Positions 6,674 to 12,968 of a stretch of DNA of 18,642 nt are shown one piece after another. This stretch comes from Candidatus Omnitrophota bacterium (GTDB lineage: Bacteria > Omnitrophota > Gorgyraeia > Aquiviventales > Aquiviventaceae): the NCBI GenBank assembly GCA_023247155.1, contig JAHFGZ010000010.1:1-18642 (forward strand). The letters are read 5' to 3'. Position numbers and translations under genes: made by a program. The notes below the pieces were generated by a model that saw only the letters and a list, made by a program, of their open reading frames with translations, was not told the origin of the DNA and ran no database searches. Numbering within the stretch: the stretch's first letter is position 1; the number at the start of each line of letters is the position of its first letter.

Positions 6674-7804
6674 TCACGGGCACCCGGAGGCGGGGCACAC
6701 GCTCCAGGACCTGAGCTTGGGCCGCTTGATGGACACGGGCAGGGCCAGCTGGGAGGCCTGGGCGTCCCGCAGGCGGCTGTCGTGGTTGATGTAGAGCTGC
6801 GAGCGGAACATGAGCGCGTCGTCCCGGCTGATGAGCGCCCCGTTGACGTTGAGCGCCTCGGCGTTCACCGCGCCGGCCACCGTGTGATTGGTGAAGAGGA
6901 CGCCGTCGAACTTCGGCTGCCCGCCCGAGTTGAAGAGCGGGTCGTTGGGGTCGATGAGCGCCTTGAATTGGTCGTCCGACAGCGTGGACTCATAGAACCG
7001 GCGGTCCTTGCCGTCCAGCTTGGCGCCGCCGTCCTTCTTCGTGTAGTCCCCGTTGAAGAGCGGCCGCCCCTTGTCGTCGTACATCACGCCCTTGTTGCCG
7101 GTGTGGTAGCCGAGCGGGGCGTCCGTCGGGTCGATCGCGTAGGGCTGCGTGATCGAGCTCGCCCTGTCCCCCGAGGCCAGCTTGGGCAGCACGTTGTCTG
7201 CAAACTGTTTCGAGGTGTAATCGCCGATGATGACGTTGCCTTTGGCCGCCAGCGCCAGGAAGTCCTGCTTCTGATTGTCCTGGTAGGTGAAGCTGTACTG
7301 CGCATCGCCTGGGACGGCAAAGCCGTACGGCTTCCAGTTGCCCGCGATTTTGTTCTGGTCATAAATCGGACAGTTGTAATCATACCCATATTCGGTGCTG
7401 CAGTTGGCGGTGCGGTACTTGTAGCGGCATCCTTCCCCGCAGGAGCCGCACGAGTAGTAGCTCCAGGCGCTCACCGGGGGGCACACGGGCATCTGGCAGC
7501 CGTAGTCATACTGATACTCGTAGCTGCAGTTGGTGGCGACGCGGTACTTGTAGCGGCACTGGTACCCGCAGGAGCCGCACCAGTAGTAGTTCCATGACCC
7601 CACCTGGCACGTCGGCGGGGGCGGCGGAGGCGGCGAGGGCGGCGGGTCGATGGGCCCGGCGGCCCAAGCGGCGCAGAGGCCGGCATCGGTCTGCAGCAGG
7701 TCGTCGTCAGGCGCGCGGCGGTCGCCGGGGACGGCGAGGAGCGTCGCCCCGAAGACGCCGAGCGCCCCCAGCACCGCCAGGACCGTGAAGCGTCGTCCCG
7801 ACAT
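6674..7804 (-). CDS. Secreted Cys/Tyr-rich repeat protein of the minor-pilin operon
   Basis: 376 residues, function unknown. Seen: an N-terminal hydrophobic segment (RFTVLAVLGALGVFGATLLAV, 5-25) acting as signal or anchor; a Pro-rich linker (51-64, with seven consecutive prolines); two 43-residue tandem repeats (about 68-110 and 111-149) with pattern W-x-YY-x-CGSCG-x2-C-R-YKYR ending in Tyr-rich strands, cysteine spacing C-x2-C-x3-C-x(8-9)-C-x9-C; then a PilX-operon-type C-terminal domain containing ALAAKGNVIIGDYTS (185-199) and GALISRDDALMFRSQLYINHDSRL, ending in a Cys pair (CPASGC). The ATG at 7804 overlaps the upstream stop by one base (TGATG), so translation is coupled. The even cysteine pattern suggests disulfides formed outside the cytoplasm. 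It may be a pilus-tip or surface subunit (inference). Confidence 0.8.
   Translation of the reverse strand: MSGRRFTVLAVLGALGVFGATLLAVPGDRRAPDDDLLQTDAGLCAAWAAGPIDPPPSPPPPPPPTCQVGSWNYYWCGSCGYQCRYKYRVATNCSYEYQYDYGCQMPVCPPVSAWSYYSCGSCGEGCRYKYRTANCSTEYGYDYNCPIYDQNKIAGNWKPYGFAVPGDAQYSFTYQDNQKQDFLALAAKGNVIIGDYTSKQFADNVLPKLASGDRASSITQPYAIDPTDAPLGYHTGNKGVMYDDKGRPLFNGDYTKKDGGAKLDGKDRRFYESTLSDDQFKALIDPNDPLFNSGGQPKFDGVLFTNHTVAGAVNAEALNVNGALISRDDALMFRSQLYINHDSRLRDAQASQLALPVSIKRPKLRSWSVCPASGCP
7358..7603 (-). repeat. In-gene tandem repeat, 129-bp unit, two copies
   Basis: The DNA coding for the two Cys/Tyr-rich repeats is visibly duplicated: for example the 10-mer gcggtacttg occurs at 7412 and 7541, 129 bp apart, and the 13-mer gcaggagccgcac at 7439 and 7568. 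The period is exactly 43 codons. Similarity at the base level suggests a fairly recent or conserved internal duplication. Confidence 0.85.
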
Positions 7805-9288
7805 CACATGCACCCTCCGGGCAGCGTCGCGCCCGGCGCGTAGTAGCCCCCGCTCTTGCAGACCGTTCCCAGGTTGCTTTCCGGAAGGCTGGGGTCGGTT
7901 CCGCGGCCCCACCGGGCGATGCGGCCGGTGACCTGGTTGCGCTCCATCCGCCTCCAGTGCGGCGGGTTCTGGTATTGGGTTTCCCCGATGACGTGGACGT
8001 TGCGGCCCGCGTAGATGGTGCCCTGGCCGGTCACCACCCCCTTGATGATGACGTCTCCGGGAATGACCACCGGGCCGTTGAGCACGATCGGGCGGCTCAC
8101 CGTCCCGATCAGGACGACGGGCTTGTCGCCGCTGTGGACGGCCTGGATGGTCTTCGTCTGCTGCGCCGCGCCGTCGTAGTAGGTGAGCGTGCTCTTGTTC
8201 TGGAGGGCCAGGCTCTTGTAGAAATTCAGGTTCCCGAGGTACGGGATCGGCTGCGTGGGCTGGCTGGCATACCGTTTCTGCTCCGGGGAGTCACTGTCCC
8301 ACCCGTACGACAGCGTCTTCTGCGAGCCCCCGATGGCCGGCTGGCCGGGGAAGGTCAGGTTCTTGGCCGGCCGCGAGGACTGGTAGGTGCACAGCGAGGT
8401 GTCGCAGGCATTCCAATACGCCTGCTGGTTGGCGTCTTGCGTCGGGTCCCCGCTGATGGCGCCAGCCGCCGGTTGGTTGGTCACCGGGTTGACCAGCTCG
8501 GGGTTCTTGGCGGCGTAGAGGTCGCCGTCGACCAGGATCCGCGATAGGTCCCCGTTGAGCACCAGGTCGCCGTTGGCGCGGAGGTCCCCATGGATGAACA
8601 TCCGCGTGTTGTTCCCGGCGGTGAACCAGCCGTAGTTGTTGACGAAGTAGGCGTAGCGGAAGATGTCCGACATCCCCAGCTCGATGTCGTAGACCGCCTG
8701 GATGCGCTTGGTGGTCGAGCCGATGGTCGCCTGCCCCACGACGGTCATCACCCGCTTGGCCAGCGGATTGCCGGGATCGTTCGGGTCACGGACGAGCGAC
8801 GCGATCCAGGAGCCGGCGCTGTCGGTCTTGGCGTCCTTGAGCGTGGGGAGGCTGGTGATCGTGCGCGGGTTGGCGGCGACCCCGTCAAGGGTGCCGCCCA
8901 CGAAGTCGCTCTTCATGGTCAGGGTGCCCTGGGCGTCGTACTTGTAGCTGAAGCAGGGCGCGCAGGAGACGGTGGAGGTGACGTTCCCCCCGTTGGCGAT
9001 GGCGTTCCCGAGGTTGTCGAGCCACGCCAGCGCCCTGACGGCGTCGCCCTGGTAGGTCAGCTGGTAGACGTTGACGGTGAGGAACTGGTAGAACTCATCG
9101 CCCAGCTGCTCCAGGGTGCCCTGGGCGAGGTTGAGCGCCTGGAGGTCCTCGCGCGCGCGGTCGGCGACCATGCGCTGGGTCATCGTCTGCATCGTCAAGG
9201 CGTTGGAGTAGATGACGAAGAGGAACAGCATGAGGTAGCTGCTGATGAGGATGAAGCCGCGGCGGTCGTGCGGCCTGGCGCGCGTCAT
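7804..9288 (-). CDS. PilX-like minor pilin/pilus assembly protein
   Basis: 494 residues. The N-terminus MTRARPHDRRGFILISS followed by YLMLFLFVIYSNALTM has a prepilin-like basic leader and hydrophobic helix, but position +5 after the putative G11/F12 cleavage is Ser and not Glu, as in PilX proteins. The middle and C-terminal parts carry adhesin-like beta repeats (LVLNGDLSRILVDGDLYAA, VLNGPVVIPGDVIIKG, GTIYAGRNVHVIGE), the type seen in PilX-operon and polymer-forming surface proteins. An ATGA overlap with the PilW-like gene upstream and a TGATG overlap with the next gene place it in one operon. Related proteins often continue after the GRNVHVIGE strand with an ALAAKGNV-type domain; here that domain is in the next gene, so the two may be halves of one ancestral protein (inference). 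Confidence 0.82.
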   Translation of the reverse strand: MTRARPHDRRGFILISSYLMLFLFVIYSNALTMQTMTQRMVADRAREDLQALNLAQGTLEQLGDEFYQFLTVNVYQLTYQGDAVRALAWLDNLGNAIANGGNVTSTVSCAPCFSYKYDAQGTLTMKSDFVGGTLDGVAANPRTITSLPTLKDAKTDSAGSWIASLVRDPNDPGNPLAKRVMTVVGQATIGSTTKRIQAVYDIELGMSDIFRYAYFVNNYGWFTAGNNTRMFIHGDLRANGDLVLNGDLSRILVDGDLYAAKNPELVNPVTNQPAAGAISGDPTQDANQQAYWNACDTSLCTYQSSRPAKNLTFPGQPAIGGSQKTLSYGWDSDSPEQKRYASQPTQPIPYLGNLNFYKSLALQNKSTLTYYDGAAQQTKTIQAVHSGDKPVVLIGTVSRPIVLNGPVVIPGDVIIKGVVTGQGTIYAGRNVHVIGETQYQNPPHWRRMERNQVTGRIARWGRGTDPSLPESNLGTVCKSGGYYAPGATLPGGCM

Positions 9289-9776
9289 GGGTTCTGGATC
9301 CTCACCTGCGACTCCAGGGTGTGCGTGGCCGTCGGCCATCGCCGCGGCACAACGCGCGTGGTGAGCATCACGCGCACCACCCCGTTGGCGCAGGTCGGAA
9401 AGGTCATCGCCGAGACGTTCGGCGCGATCACCCGGGTCGCCGCGCCGACCGTGCGCCGGATCGTCCCCGCCGCCGCGTCGAGCTGATAGCGATAGGGCAC
9501 CGGCGGTCCTGCGCCTGCGGGGCCGTCGGGGTCCTGGGCAAACGAGATGTCGCCGGGCGCGCACGCGACGCCAGCGGCGAGCGAGGCCGCGTGGAGGTCT
9601 TCCCGCAGCCGGTTCAGCACCTGCTGCGCCGCCGATGTGGTGGTCACCTGCGCATCCGTCCGCGCCCACACGCGGCTGCCCGCGTCGGTCGTCATGAGCA
9701 TCATCCCGCCCACGAGCCCGAACGCGATGCCGCTGACAATCAGCAGCTCCACGGCGGTGAACCCCCAACGGTCCAT
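9285..9776 (-). CDS. PilW/GspJ-like minor pseudopilin
   Basis: 163 residues. A class III prepilin signal is clear: MDRWG, cleavage site, FTAVELLIVSGIAFGLVGG, with Glu at mature +5 and a long hydrophobic helix (6-28). The rest is a small beta-rich globular head with two cysteines (72 and 129) that could pair. PilD-type peptidase would cleave and N-methylate it, after which it would enter an initiation complex of a type IV pilus or a type II secretion pseudopilus. The start at 9776 lies one base after the upstream stop (TGACATG); the gene overlaps the next by ATGA. Gene order (PilV-, PilW-, PilX-like) is the standard minor-pilin order. Confidence 0.88.
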   Translation of the reverse strand: MDRWGFTAVELLIVSGIAFGLVGGMMLMTTDAGSRVWARTDAQVTTTSAAQQVLNRLREDLHAASLAAGVACAPGDISFAQDPDGPAGAGPPVPYRYQLDAAAGTIRRTVGAATRVIAPNVSAMTFPTCANGVVRVMLTTRVVPRRWPTATHTLESQVRIQNP

Positions 9777-9777
9777 G

Positions 9778-10266
9778 TCAGTCCTTTCTGGCGACCCGCG
9801 TGCTGACCATCGCGGGCGAGTCGATCCACCCGTTGCCATTGACGTCTTCCGCCGCCTCCAGCACGCCGTTGCAGCTCTGGTCCTCCCCGATCCGCCGGCC
9901 GCGCGAGGTCCAGCAGGCGGCCACGCTGAGATCCAGGAGCGTCGCCGTGGCGAAGGGGGTGCCGGCGGGGAAGGTCTGGATCTGCACCCCCAGCATCCCA
10001 CCGGGCAGCTCCGCGTTGTTGATGGCCACGGACTGGCCGTTCTGCCGGGCGCCGACGTATGCCGCGCCGGTCGCCAGCGTGCTGAACGTCTCGCTGGTGA
10101 GCCGCTCGAGCTCGCCTTGGGCGGCCTGGATGGCGATCTGGGCGTGATTCAGGTAGTCCGACTGGACCAGGGCGTAGTGCATGCCCAGCAGGAGCGCGCC
10201 GCCCCCGGTGACCAGCACCGCGGTGCCGACCAGGACCTCCACCAGCGTCATCCCGCGCGATCCCAT
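9778..10266 (-). CDS. PilV/GspI-like minor pseudopilin with EF-hand-like loop
   Basis: 162 residues, first gene of the minor-pilin operon. The class III signal is MGSRG, cleavage, MTLVEVLVGTAVLVTGG, with Glu at mature +5. The C-terminal head contains DVNGNGWID (141-149), a good match to the Ca-binding DxNxNGxID loop, preceded by two cysteines (118, 132). Start choice: ATG 10266 is 12 nt after GGAGGG, while ATG 10278 abuts it with no spacer; both give the same mature protein. A third ATG (10251) would remove the leader. The gene lies downstream of the riboswitch leader, so cyclic-dinucleotide levels probably set its expression. Confidence 0.88.
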   Translation of the reverse strand: MGSRGMTLVEVLVGTAVLVTGGGALLLGMHYALVQSDYLNHAQIAIQAAQGELERLTSETFSTLATGAAYVGARQNGQSVAINNAELPGGMLGVQIQTFPAGTPFATATLLDLSVAACWTSRGRRIGEDQSCNGVLEAAEDVNGNGWIDSPAMVSTRVARKD

Positions 10267-10342
10267 TCGGTTTGCCATCCCTCCAAACAAATCGCCGAGC
10301 GCTCCAAGGGTCCTGACCGACCCTCGAACACCCGGCACGGCC
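10267..10342 (-). promoter_or_regulatory. Expression platform of the pilin-operon riboswitch
   Basis: Lies between aptamer and start codon. It contains AGGGTC (10319-10324) and GACCCT (10307-10312), which can form a 6-bp hairpin with a 6-nt loop, and the SD GGAGGG (10279-10284), whose AGGG can pair with the CCCT of the second motif. The segment GGGTGTTCGAGGGTC can alternatively pair with the 5' end of the aptamer. No U-tract follows any stem, so control is more likely translational than by intrinsic termination (inference). Confidence 0.45.
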
Positions 10343-10439
10343 GACCCTTTCGGCAACCCGCTGTCCCTCACCACGTTCGACGTGGCTGGACCGTGGCTTT
10401 CCGGCCCCGGATTACTCCGGGTGTGGCGTTTCGAGGGTC
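10343..10439 (-). promoter_or_regulatory. GEMM-I (c-di-GMP-I class) riboswitch aptamer
   Basis: Minus-strand RNA features in order: P1 5' strand GACCCT; GCCACACC (family GGCAAACC); stem CCCGGA-GUAA-UCCGGG with GNRA tetraloop (10406-10421); GGCCGGAAAGCCACGG (family GGACGCAAAGCCACGGG); second arm GUCC...GGAC enclosing hairpin CCACG-UCGAA-CGUGG; receptor strand ACAGCGGGUUGCCGA (family GAUAGCCGGGUUGCCGA); P1 3' strand AGGGUC. The order, spacing, 97-nt size, tetraloop and receptor match the GEMM-I architecture. It starts about 14 nt after the predicted transcription start and precedes pilin genes, a common GEMM target. Core deviations (CAAACC to CACACC, GACGC to GCCGG) mean ligand identity (c-di-GMP or cGAMP) is open. 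Matched from memory, not by a covariance search. Confidence 0.72.
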
Positions 10440-10459
10440 ACTTGCCTTTTGTTACTCGA

Positions 10460-10488
10460 AGTATATCTGAGCGGAGACGGAAAAACAA
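10460..10488 (-). promoter_or_regulatory. Sigma70-type promoter of the minor-pilin operon
   Basis: Minus strand: -35 TTGTTT (10483-10488), 17-bp spacer, -10 TATACT (10460-10465). Predicted start near 10453, leaving about 190 nt of leader that begins with the riboswitch aptamer. It sits in the gap just after the response regulator stop at 10499-10501. Confidence 0.65.
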
Positions 10489-10498
10489 GGAGCGGAAG

Positions 10499-11185
10499 CT
10501 AGGACTCGGGAGGGGCGAGAAACTTATACCCGACGTTCCGGACGGTCTCGATGTAGGCGGCCCCGCCCAGCTCGATCTTGGCGCGCAGGCGACGGATGTG
10601 GACATCCACGGTGCGGGTGCCGCCGTAGTAGTCATACCCCCACACCTTGTCGAGGAGCGCCTCCCGGGTGAAGGGCTTGCCGGGATGGGTGGCGAGGAAC
10701 TTCAGCAGCTCGAACTCCTTGTACGTCAGGTCGACCGGCTCGCCCTTCACGCGCACCTCGTAGCGCTCGAAATCGATGACGAGCTCGCCCAGCGAGAAGC
10801 CGTTCTTGAGCGCGACCCGGTGGAGCTTCCAGACGAGGAAGTTGAGCCGCTCCGCCAGCCGCTTGGCGCTCACCGGCAGGGTGAGGTAGTCGTCGACGCC
10901 CCACCCGAAATCGATCCGGCCCAGCTGCTCCTCCGTCACCAGGAGGACCAGCGGCAGCTCCTTGAAGGGCCGCTCCCGCTTGAGGGCGTGGCAGAGCTTC
11001 GCGCCCTCCGTCGCGCACCGCTCAAGGTCCACGACCACCACGTCGAGGTGGTCGGGCGGGGCGAACGCGTCCTGGAACACCTCGGCCGAGGCCGCCGGCG
11101 TCACCGTGAACCCGCGCTCCAGCAGCTCGGACTTCAGCGACTTCTTTTGCTGCCAGTCGTCGGTGATGAGCAGGACGCGATACAT
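10499..11185 (-). CDS. OmpR/PhoB-family response regulator with atypical receiver
   Basis: 228 residues. Receiver domain (1-120): acidic pair Asp9-Asp10 (LLITDDW), probable phosphoacceptor Asp53 (VVVVDLE), Thr84 (LLVTEE). The conserved lysine of the usual T-K-P is Leu103 in YLTLPVS, so switching may differ from canonical phosphorylation. The C-terminal winged helix (about 130-228) is canonical: LGELVIDFERYEVRV, LTYKEFELLKFLATHPGKPFTRE, WGYDYYGGTRTVDVHIRRLR, ETVRNVGYKF. The start at 11185 overlaps the nadE stop by one base (TGATG). No sensor kinase is nearby, so it is an orphan. It lies directly upstream of the riboswitch-controlled pilin operon and could regulate it (position only). PhoB-like, MtrA-like and GlnR-like names are equally possible. 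Confidence 0.93.
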   Translation of the reverse strand: MYRVLLITDDWQQKKSLKSELLERGFTVTPAASAEVFQDAFAPPDHLDVVVVDLERCATEGAKLCHALKRERPFKELPLVLLVTEEQLGRIDFGWGVDDYLTLPVSAKRLAERLNFLVWKLHRVALKNGFSLGELVIDFERYEVRVKGEPVDLTYKEFELLKFLATHPGKPFTREALLDKVWGYDYYGGTRTVDVHIRRLRAKIELGGAAYIETVRNVGYKFLAPPES

Positions 11186-12891
11186 CAGCTCTGGTGAAAC
11201 CGGTTCGTGATCGGCATCCGGCGGTCCTTCCCGAACGCCTTGGGCGTGATCTTGATGCCCGGCGGCCCCTGGCGCCGCTTGTACTCGGAGCGGTCCACCA
11301 TCGCGAGGACCCGCCGGACTAGGCCTGAGTCCACCCGGTTGCGCGCGAGGATCGCGCGCAGGCTGCGGTCCTCCTCGACGGACGCCTTCAGGAGACGGTC
11401 CAGCAGGCTGTACGGCGGCAGCGTGTCCTGGTCGGTCTGATCCGGGGCCAGCTCCGCCGACGGGGCGCGCGCAAGGACGCTGGCCGGGATTGGCTGGCCC
11501 GGGCCCCGCCGGTTGCGGAACCGCGCCAGCTCGTAGACCAGCGTTTTGGGCACGTCCTTGATGACCGCGAACCCGCCCGCCATGTCGCCGTAGAGCGTCG
11601 TGTAGCCCGTCGCCGTCTCGCTCTTGTTGCCGGTCGTCAGCACCAGCCACCCGAACTTGTTCGAGAGCGCCATCAGCAGGGTCCCGCGGATGCGGGCCTG
11701 GAGGTTCTGCTCGGTGACGTCCAGGGCGCGGGTGCCGAAGAGCGGCTGGAGCGTGTCCAGATACGCCCGGAACATCGGTTCGATGGGAATCTCGAGCGCC
11801 TCGATGCCCAGCGCCCTGGCCACCCGCCGGGCGTCCTCCTGGGTGGCGGCCGAGGAGAAGCGCGACGGCATCACGACCGCCCGCACCTCGGCCGGCCCCA
11901 GCGCGTCGGCGGCGAGGCACGCGGTCAGGGCGGAATCCACCCCGCCGGAGAGGCCCAGCACGACGGTGGAAAACCCGTTCTTCCGGACGTAGTCCCGCAC
12001 GCCCAGCGTCAGCGCCTCGTAGACCTCTTCGACCGGCGCGAGCCGCCTGGCCGGCGCGAGTCGCAGGCGCGGGCGCTCCGGCAGCGAGCGGGACAGGGCC
12101 ACCACCCGCACGACTCCACGAGCCGCCCGGGGCGACCGTCGCCCCGGGCCCATCTGCGTCGGCTCCAGATCAATCAGCACCATGTTCTCCCGGAACTGGG
12201 CGCTTCGGATGCGTTCGCGCCCGCGGGCGTCCAGAACGAGGCTGGCGCCGTCAAACACGAGCTCATCCTGTCCCCCCACCAGATTGCAGTAGGCGATGGC
12301 CAGCCGGTTGTCCCGGGCCCGCCGGGCGAAGAGCCGCTCCCGCGCCTGCAGCTTGCCCGCGTGGTAGGGGCTGGCCGAGAGGTTCACGACCACCTGCGCG
12401 CCGCAGGCCGCCAGCGCGCGGCACGGGGTCTCCTCCCACAGGTCCTCGCAAATGGTCACCCCGACCCGCACGCCTCCCACGATGAGCATGAGCGAGCCGG
12501 CGCCGGGCGCGAAGTAACGCTTCTCATCGAAGACGCCATAGTTGGGCAGCCACTGTTTGTGGTACGTCGCCACCCGCCGGCCGCCGGCCAGCACCGCCGC
12601 CGCGTTGTAGAGCCGCTCCTGGCGGTCGCGGTCCACGAACCCGACGAGCGCCACCAGCCCCTGGGCGGCGGGCGCCAGCCGCTCAAGGGCCTCGGCGTTG
12701 ACCTCGATGAACTGGGGCTTGAGCAGCAAATCCTCCGGAGGGTAGCCTGTCACCGCCAGCTCCGGCACCACCACGAGGTCGGCCCGCCAGGCCTTGGCGC
12801 GGCGGATCGCCTCCTCGATGAGGCGCCGGTTGGCGTCCAGGTCCCCTACCGTGACGTTCAGCTGAGCCAGTGCCAGGCGAAAGGCGGACAT
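11185..12891 (-). CDS. nadE: Glutamine-dependent NAD+ synthetase
   Basis: Last step of NAD biosynthesis: deamido-NAD+ to NAD+, with ammonia from glutamine; cytoplasmic, 568 residues, full length for the two-domain form. The N-terminal nitrilase-type glutaminase (1-270) has the triad Glu44 (VVPELAVTGYPPEDLL), Lys112 (YHKQWLPNYGVFDE) and Cys148 (VTICEDLWEE). The C-terminal synthetase (about 285-568) has the P-loop LSGGVDS (314-320), TGNKSETATGYTTLYGD and GGFAVIKDVPKTLVYELA. The start at 12891 matches the family, but no Shine-Dalgarno lies upstream; a TGCTATAAT extended -10 at 12912-12920 implies a leader of only about 14 nt. The stop overlaps the ATG of the response regulator. Having its own glutaminase ties it loosely to the glutamine synthetases further along. 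Confidence 0.97.
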   Translation of the reverse strand: MSAFRLALAQLNVTVGDLDANRRLIEEAIRRAKAWRADLVVVPELAVTGYPPEDLLLKPQFIEVNAEALERLAPAAQGLVALVGFVDRDRQERLYNAAAVLAGGRRVATYHKQWLPNYGVFDEKRYFAPGAGSLMLIVGGVRVGVTICEDLWEETPCRALAACGAQVVVNLSASPYHAGKLQARERLFARRARDNRLAIAYCNLVGGQDELVFDGASLVLDARGRERIRSAQFRENMVLIDLEPTQMGPGRRSPRAARGVVRVVALSRSLPERPRLRLAPARRLAPVEEVYEALTLGVRDYVRKNGFSTVVLGLSGGVDSALTACLAADALGPAEVRAVVMPSRFSSAATQEDARRVARALGIEALEIPIEPMFRAYLDTLQPLFGTRALDVTEQNLQARIRGTLLMALSNKFGWLVLTTGNKSETATGYTTLYGDMAGGFAVIKDVPKTLVYELARFRNRRGPGQPIPASVLARAPSAELAPDQTDQDTLPPYSLLDRLLKASVEEDRSLRAILARNRVDSGLVRRVLAMVDRSEYKRRQGPPGIKITPKAFGKDRRMPITNRFHQS

Positions 12892-12911
12892 GAGTGGACG
12901 GGGAGGAGGGT

Positions 12912-12920
12912 ATTATAGCA
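12912..12920 (-). promoter_or_regulatory. Extended -10 promoter of nadE
   Basis: Minus strand TGC-TATAAT: a consensus -10 with the TGn extension. No TTGACA-like -35 is present at the right distance; that position is occupied by the palindrome at 12927-12967. Predicted start near 12905, about 14 nt before the ATG. Confidence 0.6.
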
Positions 12921-12926
12921 TCAAAC

Positions 12927-12967
12927 AGTACCGGGTACTTCGCAAAGCGGGAAAAGTACCCGGTACT
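12927..12967. repeat. Inverted repeat built from two AGTACC-n-GGTACT palindromes
   Basis: Perfect 14-bp inverted arms (12927-12940 and 12954-12967) around a 13-nt centre that itself pairs as cgc-aaa-gcg. Each arm is also a palindrome (AGTACCGGGTACT). The right half extends to AAAAGTACC-c-GGTACTTTT (12952-12970), ending inside the ZIP stop codon. It could terminate the fur-zip operon, serve as a tandem operator over the nadE -35 region, or be a REP-like element. Layout resembles the 6550-6618 palindrome. Confidence 0.75.
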
Positions 12968-12968
12968 T

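Noticed and set aside
7358..7603. True thrombospondin type 1 repeats
   Set aside because: The second and third tryptophans and the usual CSxTCGxG spacing are missing; similarity is only suggestive, so no family was assigned.
9289..9768. Upstream extension of the PilX-like frame to 9768
   Set aside because: The added part is the shadow of the PilW-like gene; the ATG at 9288 overlaps its stop (ATGA) and begins the prepilin-type leader.
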